From Candidatus Latescibacter anaerobius SCGC AAA252-E07 (GTDB lineage Bacteria > Latescibacterota > Latescibacteria > Latescibacterales > Latescibacteraceae), in NCBI GenBank assembly GCA_000403035.1, contig AQSL01000094.1:1-12109 (forward strand): DNA of 12,109 bases, given 5' to 3'. Positions 7,554 through 12,109 of the stretch are shown one piece after another (the first letter of the stretch is position 1; every line of letters begins with the position of its first letter). The notes under the pieces were generated by a model. That model saw only the letters and a list, made by a program, of their open reading frames with translations. It ran no database searches and was not told where the DNA came from. The position numbers and the translations under genes were made by a program.

Positions 7554-9931
7554 TGAATTCAGGAAAAATGAACACCGTGGTCGCTATTGCGATATTCATG
7601 GCAATGCTTTCTGTATACCTCCTTACCGTTTCTCCTGCAATTTCATTCTGGGACAGTTCTGAATTCATAACCTGTTCTTATATCATGGGGATCCCGCACC
7701 CCCCCGGTTCGCCGCTTCTTACCCTTTTGAGCCGGGTTATGATGATAATCCCATTCTATGATTTCCGCGGGAGCGGATTTGAAAGTATCGCCTACCGTGC
7801 GAACCTGCTTGCTGTGCTTCTTGGGGCTTTAACTGTCATGCTTTTCTATCTGATAACGGTCAGGCTCATCACCCGTATAGCGCCTTTTACCGGAGCATTC
7901 AGGCATGACTGTTTCATCATGTTCTGCGCACTCGTGACCGCATTTCTGGCCGGATTTTCACACCAGTTCTGGGAGAATTCGGTAGAAATCGAAACCTATA
8001 TGCCGGCTCTTTTTATCTCGATGCTGTCCCTTTTTCTTGTGCTCACATGGGAGAAAAACAAACACGATCCCTATGCGCTGAGATATCTTTTCCTTGCAGT
8101 GTATATCATTGGTCTCGGTATGGGGATACACCTTTATGTGCTGCTGGTTGCTCCTGCATTGTTCTTCCTGGTAATAACTGCGAAACCTTCCTGGTTTTCA
8201 AGTTTAAAGATGTGGCTGATATTGAGTGCCGTTATCGGCGGTCTTCTCCTTGCCGGGTATTTCTTCGGGAGAGGATTCATCATCGTTGCCATGATATTCA
8301 TTTCGCTTGCCGGCCCGTTTCTATTTACGAGATTAAAGCGTACTATCCGGCCGGTATGGAAGAACACCATGCTTGTGATGTTATTATGCCTGTCGCTTTA
8401 TGCAATCGGACAATCGGTGTATCCGACCACAATGATCAGAGCCGCTAAAAATCCCGCAATCAATGAGGGTAATCCTGACACCCGTGAACGTTACAGCGAG
8501 TATCTTAACCGGAGCCAGTATGGCCAGGGAAACATGTTCGCAGATATGTTTCATCGGAATGCCTCTTTCAAATACCAGTTCGGCTATATGTATTTCAGGT
8601 ACCTTATCCAGCAGTTTCCGAAATGGGGTCCCTCGATGAAAATGACCTTTACCAATGACAGGTCACCCAATAATTCGGGCAGGAGCGTTTCGGTCGAGAA
8701 GGAGGTTTTCCTGCCGGTAATTCTTGTGTTTCTTCTGCTGTACGGATTATATTTTCATTTCAGGAATGACAGAAGGCATTTCGGTGTTTTTTTCCTCTAT
8801 TTTGTCGCATCATCAATCGGGCTTGTCCTCTATCTTAACATGAAAAATCCTCAGGTAAGGGAGCGTGATTATTTCTTTATGGGTTCGTTTCATATCATGA
8901 TGCTGTGGATCGGCATCGGGATGTATGGTGTTATTTCCCTTGTGCGGAACAGAATAAAAGGCAGGATTTCAATGCCGGTTACCCTGCTTTTGGTTCTGGT
9001 ATTCGGGACGCTTATCCCGGCAGGGGTATTCTCCAGGCACATCGACCCTGACTACAGTAATTTCCAGCTGCATGACCGTTCGAAAAACCTGATACCGTTC
9101 GATTATGCCGTAAATATGCTCGAGTCGTGCGAAAAAAATGCCGTGCTTTTCACTCACGGCGACAATGACACCTATCCCTTATGGTACGTACAGCATGTCG
9201 AGGGGATACGAACGGATGTGGCAGTGATAAATCTAAGCATCCTGAATGCTCCCTGGTATATCAAGCAGTTACGGGACGGTGAAACGCAAATCCCGGTTGC
9301 TTATTCCGATGATTACATTGACGATATTCTCGGTGGTAATTCGCTGCGCTCGTATAAATCTCTTCTCTGGACACCGTACCCGAAAGAGGTTACTGTCGCC
9401 GGACTGACATGGAACATGCCGCCCACCTATCTCACAAGCGACAGGAAAAACGGCGTTCTTTCCGTTTCAAGCGTTATGATAATCCATATAATAGGGGAGG
9501 TAAACTGGAAACGTCCTGTCTATTTCAGCAGTTATGTCGATCCCGCCCGTATGATAGGACTTCTGGAATATATGTCCATGGAAGGGATGGTATTCCGCCT
9601 TACACAAGAAAAATCTCCCGACGGAAACTATTATGTTAAAGTCGCCGAACTGGAAAAAAATATATACGGCACTTACCGTTACCGCGGCGTTACAGATACT
9701 GAAGTATACAAATCGCAGGAAACCGTAAACATTCTGCAAAATTATTTTATTGCTTTTGTTGAATTGCTCGACAGGTATGCGGAAATGGGAAAGAATGATG
9801 ATGCGCTCAGGGCGGCACGAAACGCGTATGAATTCTCACTCGATGAACCTGCAAGATTGGAGCTTATTAAAACAGTTCTCCGTGAAAAAGGGCTGGAAAA
9901 AGATATTGATACGATTTTCGGTGCCCAATAA
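7553..9931 (+). CDS. DUF2723/GT117-type GT-C glycosyltransferase, second tandem copy
   Basis: This is a 792-residue paralogue of the preceding protein, aligning without gaps through about residue 375. It repeats the signature loop as SFWDSSEF (31-38), keeping Asp34 and Glu37 but with Ser for Gly at 36, then GIPHPPGSP (46-54), FWENSVEIETYMP (139-151), YPTTMIRAAKNPAINEGNP (290-308), YQFGYMYFRYLIQQFPKWGP (341-360) and, in the soluble part, HGDNDTYPLWYVQHVEG (535-551). The membrane segments around 220-260 are the most divergent. It ends soon after one helical pair (731-760), so it lacks about 150 residues of TPR-like tail found in copy one. GTG is used as start: the G of the upstream TAG stop is the first base of GTG, and GAGG at 7538-7541 lies 11 bases before it, so translation is probably coupled. 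An ATG at 7568 is a weaker alternative. The role is presumably the same chemistry with a different acceptor or donor. No terminator follows. Confidence 0.85.
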   Translation: MNSGKMNTVVAIAIFMAMLSVYLLTVSPAISFWDSSEFITCSYIMGIPHPPGSPLLTLLSRVMMIIPFYDFRGSGFESIAYRANLLAVLLGALTVMLFYLITVRLITRIAPFTGAFRHDCFIMFCALVTAFLAGFSHQFWENSVEIETYMPALFISMLSLFLVLTWEKNKHDPYALRYLFLAVYIIGLGMGIHLYVLLVAPALFFLVITAKPSWFSSLKMWLILSAVIGGLLLAGYFFGRGFIIVAMIFISLAGPFLFTRLKRTIRPVWKNTMLVMLLCLSLYAIGQSVYPTTMIRAAKNPAINEGNPDTRERYSEYLNRSQYGQGNMFADMFHRNASFKYQFGYMYFRYLIQQFPKWGPSMKMTFTNDRSPNNSGRSVSVEKEVFLPVILVFLLLYGLYFHFRNDRRHFGVFFLYFVASSIGLVLYLNMKNPQVRERDYFFMGSFHIMMLWIGIGMYGVISLVRNRIKGRISMPVTLLLVLVFGTLIPAGVFSRHIDPDYSNFQLHDRSKNLIPFDYAVNMLESCEKNAVLFTHGDNDTYPLWYVQHVEGIRTDVAVINLSILNAPWYIKQLRDGETQIPVAYSDDYIDDILGGNSLRSYKSLLWTPYPKEVTVAGLTWNMPPTYLTSDRKNGVLSVSSVMIIHIIGEVNWKRPVYFSSYVDPARMIGLLEYMSMEGMVFRLTQEKSPDGNYYVKVAELEKNIYGTYRYRGVTDTEVYKSQETVNILQNYFIAFVELLDRYAEMGKNDDALRAARNAYEFSLDEPARLELIKTVLREKGLEKDIDTIFGAQ

Positions 9932-9960
9932 AAAAATTTTCTTTATTATATTGTATTAAC

Positions 9961-9990
9961 CACAGATGAGCACGGATACTCACAGCTCAT
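9961..9990 (+). repeat. three imperfect 10-base units
   Basis: CACAGATGAG, CACGGATACT and CACAGCTCAT follow each other with no spacer, each starting CAC-A/G-G. The phrase resembles intergenic ACCACAGATGNNCACGGAT repeats that I recall from several environmental bacterial genomes, but that is from memory. It lies 30 bases after the stop of the second glycosyltransferase. Confidence 0.4.
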
Positions 9991-10188
9991 ACTGTAAAAT
10001 ATATGGTTCATAACTCATAGAAATGGTATATTGGTTCGGATTGTAACAAAGAGAGTGTAATAAAAAATAAGTACTTGTTACGTAATATCCCAACACTACA
10101 CCCGAACTCATCCCCTAACCCCGCTATGATAAAAGTCAAGAGGTAAGTTAAAAAATAATATAGTTATTAATGTACTACTTCTATTGAA

Positions 10189-10211
10189 GCTGTTTTAACG
10201 TAATAAACAGC
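10189..10211 (+). repeat. 7-bp inverted repeat upstream of the methyltransferase
   Basis: GCTGTTT (10189-10195) and AAACAGC (10205-10211) pair perfectly around a 9-nt loop, 28 bases before the ATG at 10240. No T run follows on either strand, so it is not a terminator. An operator or a leader hairpin is possible. Confidence 0.4.
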
Positions 10212-10239
10212 AAAAAATTATTTCGGAACGGTTGCGTTT

Positions 10240-11010
10240 ATGGAAGAGAAAACATCACAGGAAACGGTCAATATCTATGCTTCGGGTATTATCGGAAGAA
10301 TGCGTAAGATACTGCATGAAAAAGGGCTTAGGGTTCTGGTCAGGAAATCGTGGATGTTTGCATGGCGTTTTCTGTATTCACGTATATTGTTACAATTCAG
10401 ATCGCAGGAATATTTTAATTATAGAGACTGGAACTACGCTTGCTTTTATCATGTGTACAATTTCACCTGGGATAACGAGCGTTCTGTTGAGATTCCCATA
10501 GTTTTAAAGAAACTTGAATCATACGAGGGCAAGAGAATACTGGAAGCGGGGAATGTGTTATCTCACTATTGCGAGGTGAAATGGGATGTTGTGGACAAAT
10601 TCGAAGAGGGAACCGGTATCATACACTGTGATCTGGTTGATTTCCGGCCGGAAAAAAAATATGATCTCATCGTCAGTATTTCAACCCTGGAGCATGTCGG
10701 TTACGATGACGATGTAAAGGACCCCGGCAAAATCATTGAAACGGTCGAGAATCTGAAGAAAAACTGCCTGAACCCGGGCGGCGAAATGATGTTTACCATG
10801 CCGCTGGGGTACAACACATTTCTGGGCGAGCTCCTTTTTGCCGATAAACTCGGTTTTGATGAAAAATATTATCTTAAACGAAGTTCAAAAAGGGAATGGA
10901 TAGAAGTTGTGAAAGAAAAGCTCGGTGATGTTACCTACGGAACAACCTATATTGAGGCAAGCGCAATTGTCATAGCCGGGTTTAAATGTCCCGGGGAGAA
11001 TCCGGGTTAA
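10240..11010 (+). CDS. class I SAM-dependent methyltransferase-like protein of polysaccharide-cluster type
   Basis: The 256-residue protein has a basic N-terminal region (20-60) and a Rossmann-type methyltransferase core. RILEAGNVLSHYCEVKWDVVDKFE (from residue 99) gives the first beta strand and SAM loop, with Gly104 and Asn105 in place of the classic GxGxG. DLVDF (131-135) is the motif II region, and YDLIVSISTLEHVGYDDD (141-158) the strand and helix after it, with the STLEHVG signature. NPGGEMMFTMPLGYN (178-192) is the late strand region. Proteins of this type, with EAGNVLSHY and STLEHVG, are common in O-antigen and capsule clusters, where they are presumed to methylate a sugar or glycan; the substrate is unknown. 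It lacks membrane segments and a signal peptide, so it acts in the cytoplasm or loosely on the membrane. Start choice is moderate: ATG at 10240 has only a weak, distant GGAA upstream, and no better in-frame ATG was found. It is followed after 30 bases by a flippase-like gene. Confidence 0.75.
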   Translation: MEEKTSQETVNIYASGIIGRMRKILHEKGLRVLVRKSWMFAWRFLYSRILLQFRSQEYFNYRDWNYACFYHVYNFTWDNERSVEIPIVLKKLESYEGKRILEAGNVLSHYCEVKWDVVDKFEEGTGIIHCDLVDFRPEKKYDLIVSISTLEHVGYDDDVKDPGKIIETVENLKKNCLNPGGEMMFTMPLGYNTFLGELLFADKLGFDEKYYLKRSSKREWIEVVKEKLGDVTYGTTYIEASAIVIAGFKCPGENPG

Positions 11011-11040
11011 CGACAATCATTTTTATATATTCGGAGGCAC

Positions 11041-12057
11041 ATGAGTTCAGAACCGTATAGTACCAGGTCAAATTTAGAGAAGAAACAATCAGGGTCGAGA
11101 GTAGTAACCTTTGTGTCGTCCCGTTTTTTCAGAATTGTCATTTCTGCCGGTTTTCTCCTGTATATGTTCTCTATGTTTGAATTTGGAGAGATAGTTTCAG
11201 GTATACTGTCGGCACACCGGGATTTATTTGTGTATGCTGTGGCGCTCTTTATTGCAAGCGGTGTCATGGGAGCCTTGCAGTGGGGTGTTATTCTTAGATT
11301 TCACGATGTAAACCTTCCGTTCTCAGGAACTGTGTACCGTTATTTTATGGGACTGTTTTTTAATTTTGTTTTGCCCGGATTTGTTGGTGGTGATGTTATT
11401 CGCGTTTACAAGACGGCAGTCGTTTCCGGACGTGCCACACGGGCGTTTTCATCGACTCTTGCAGACAGGGTTTTCGGGCTTCTGGTACTCGTTTTATTCA
11501 GTTTTTGTGCGGTTATTTTTATGCCTATCGAACCTGCATACAAAGCTCTGCCGGCAGCGGTTATTATGTTCCTTGTGCTTATCGGATTTGTATGTATTTT
11601 TGTGTTCAAACCTGCGGGGAGATTTCTTTACAGGGTTTTCGGAAAGTACATGCCGGATGGAATCGTTAAAAAGCTCCGCGCGGTCTACATGGAGATGCAC
11701 GAGCTTACCAGGTCGCCCGCGACACTGTTGACTGTTGTAATACTGTCCTTTTTCATCCAGTTTTTGAGAATAGCCGTTCATTACGTGTGCGGACGAGCTG
11801 TAGGAATTGACCTCGGTTTCGGCTATTTTGCCCTTTTTGTGCCGTTGATGGCAATTATGGCGAGTCTGCCGATTTCTATCGGCGGGTTCGGTGTGCGTGA
11901 AGCTTTTGCGGTAGTGCTTTTCAGCGCAGTAGGACTCGATGAGGAGATAGTTCTTTCGTATTCCCTGCTGGCAACATTTGCCGCTTTTATCGGTTCAATA
12001 CCGGGAGGAATAGCGTTTGCCCTGAGCGCCGGAGAAACACGGAAGACTGTGGTGTAG
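11041..12057 (+). CDS. flippase-like integral membrane protein (UPF0104 / LPG synthase TM / AglD family)
   Basis: This 338-residue inner-membrane protein has about eight hydrophobic segments (about 30-46, 62-86, 98-114, 140-162, 168-190, 225-250, 258-298, 303-328) and the family signature motifs. FFNFVLPGFVGGDVIRVYK (106-124) is followed by ADRVFGLLVL (141-150), where Asp142 and Arg143 are family-conserved, and by SLPISIGGFGVREA (275-288) and IGSIPGGIAF (317-326). The family includes MprF transmembrane domains and archaeal AglD-type proteins; members are thought to move or modify lipid-linked substrates, with few activities proven. This copy has only the membrane domain and no aminoacyl-transferase part. 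GGAGG at 11033-11037 precedes the ATG with a short 3-base spacing. Its position 30 bases after the methyltransferase suggests co-transcription and a role in lipid-linked glycan handling, which is inferred. The stop TAG is at 12055-12057. Confidence 0.85.
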   Translation: MSSEPYSTRSNLEKKQSGSRVVTFVSSRFFRIVISAGFLLYMFSMFEFGEIVSGILSAHRDLFVYAVALFIASGVMGALQWGVILRFHDVNLPFSGTVYRYFMGLFFNFVLPGFVGGDVIRVYKTAVVSGRATRAFSSTLADRVFGLLVLVLFSFCAVIFMPIEPAYKALPAAVIMFLVLIGFVCIFVFKPAGRFLYRVFGKYMPDGIVKKLRAVYMEMHELTRSPATLLTVVILSFFIQFLRIAVHYVCGRAVGIDLGFGYFALFVPLMAIMASLPISIGGFGVREAFAVVLFSAVGLDEEIVLSYSLLATFAAFIGSIPGGIAFALSAGETRKTVV

Positions 12058-12109
12058 TTTATACATTTAGCTGCTTATTAAGTTTAAACAGTTTCAATAG
12101 AATTATTAC
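12058..12109. other. window end, nothing recognised
   Basis: These 52 AT-rich bases after the last stop show no hairpin with T run and no new gene start. Confidence 0.5.

Larger units (their letters stand above)
9932..10239. other. 308-bp intergenic region before the methyltransferase
   Basis: No gene is supported. It holds the 10-base periodic stretch at 9961-9990, small palindromes AAGTACTT (10069-10076) and TTACGTAA (10078-10085), and the inverted repeat at 10189-10211. No convincing terminator for the upstream pair is seen, only AT-rich sequence after the stop, and no clear promoter for the downstream gene. Whether the four genes form one transcript cannot be decided from sequence alone. 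Confidence 0.4.

Noticed and set aside
8047..8448. Plus-strand open frame of 133 codons
   Set aside because: It lies inside the second glycosyltransferase in another frame, with no domain or start signal.
1..12109. CRISPR array, transposase, integrase or defence-system genes
   Set aside because: No regularly spaced repeats and no protein with such motifs were seen on either strand.

Overview
The window (about 12.1 kb, moderately AT-rich) looks like chromosome from an uncultured Gram-negative bacterium, most likely of the FCB group (Bacteroidetes/Chlorobi/Fibrobacteres and allied candidate phyla). The evidence is two large DUF2723/GT117-type membrane glycosyltransferases with the WD-C/S-G/S-EF and HPPG signatures common in that group, a beta-barrel-like secreted protein ending in Phe, and long AT-rich intergenic stretches. 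No protein pins the genus, so this is an inference.

Left region (1-2128): the 3' half of a tRNA-Thr(UGU)-like sequence with no recognisable 5' half, followed by a strong rho-independent terminator; then, on the minus strand, a 424-residue protein that keeps the layout of an HD-GYP regulator but has lost the metal-binding residues. It has a near-consensus promoter (TTGACA-17-TATACT). A 430-bp intergenic stretch then holds a possible promoter, a nested hairpin and a short direct repeat ahead of the next gene.

Middle (2129-4429): a predicted outer-membrane beta-barrel protein of unknown function (+) converges on pdxA (-), which makes 4-hydroxythreonine-4-phosphate dehydrogenase of vitamin B6 synthesis.

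Right region (4728-12057): four plus-strand genes with an envelope-glycosylation theme. Two tandem paralogous GT-C-type glycosyltransferases overlap by one base (the first starts with TTG and carries a C-terminal TPR-like tail; the second starts with GTG and lacks most of that tail). After a 308-bp gap come a SAM-methyltransferase-like protein of the kind found in polysaccharide clusters and a flippase-like (UPF0104/AglD/LPG-synthase TM) membrane protein, 30 bp apart. A reasonable inference is that the GTs move sugar from a polyprenyl-phosphate donor onto exported proteins or glycans, while the last two genes serve related polysaccharide or lipid-linked sugar metabolism. No CRISPR, transposase, integrase, phage gene or defence system is visible.
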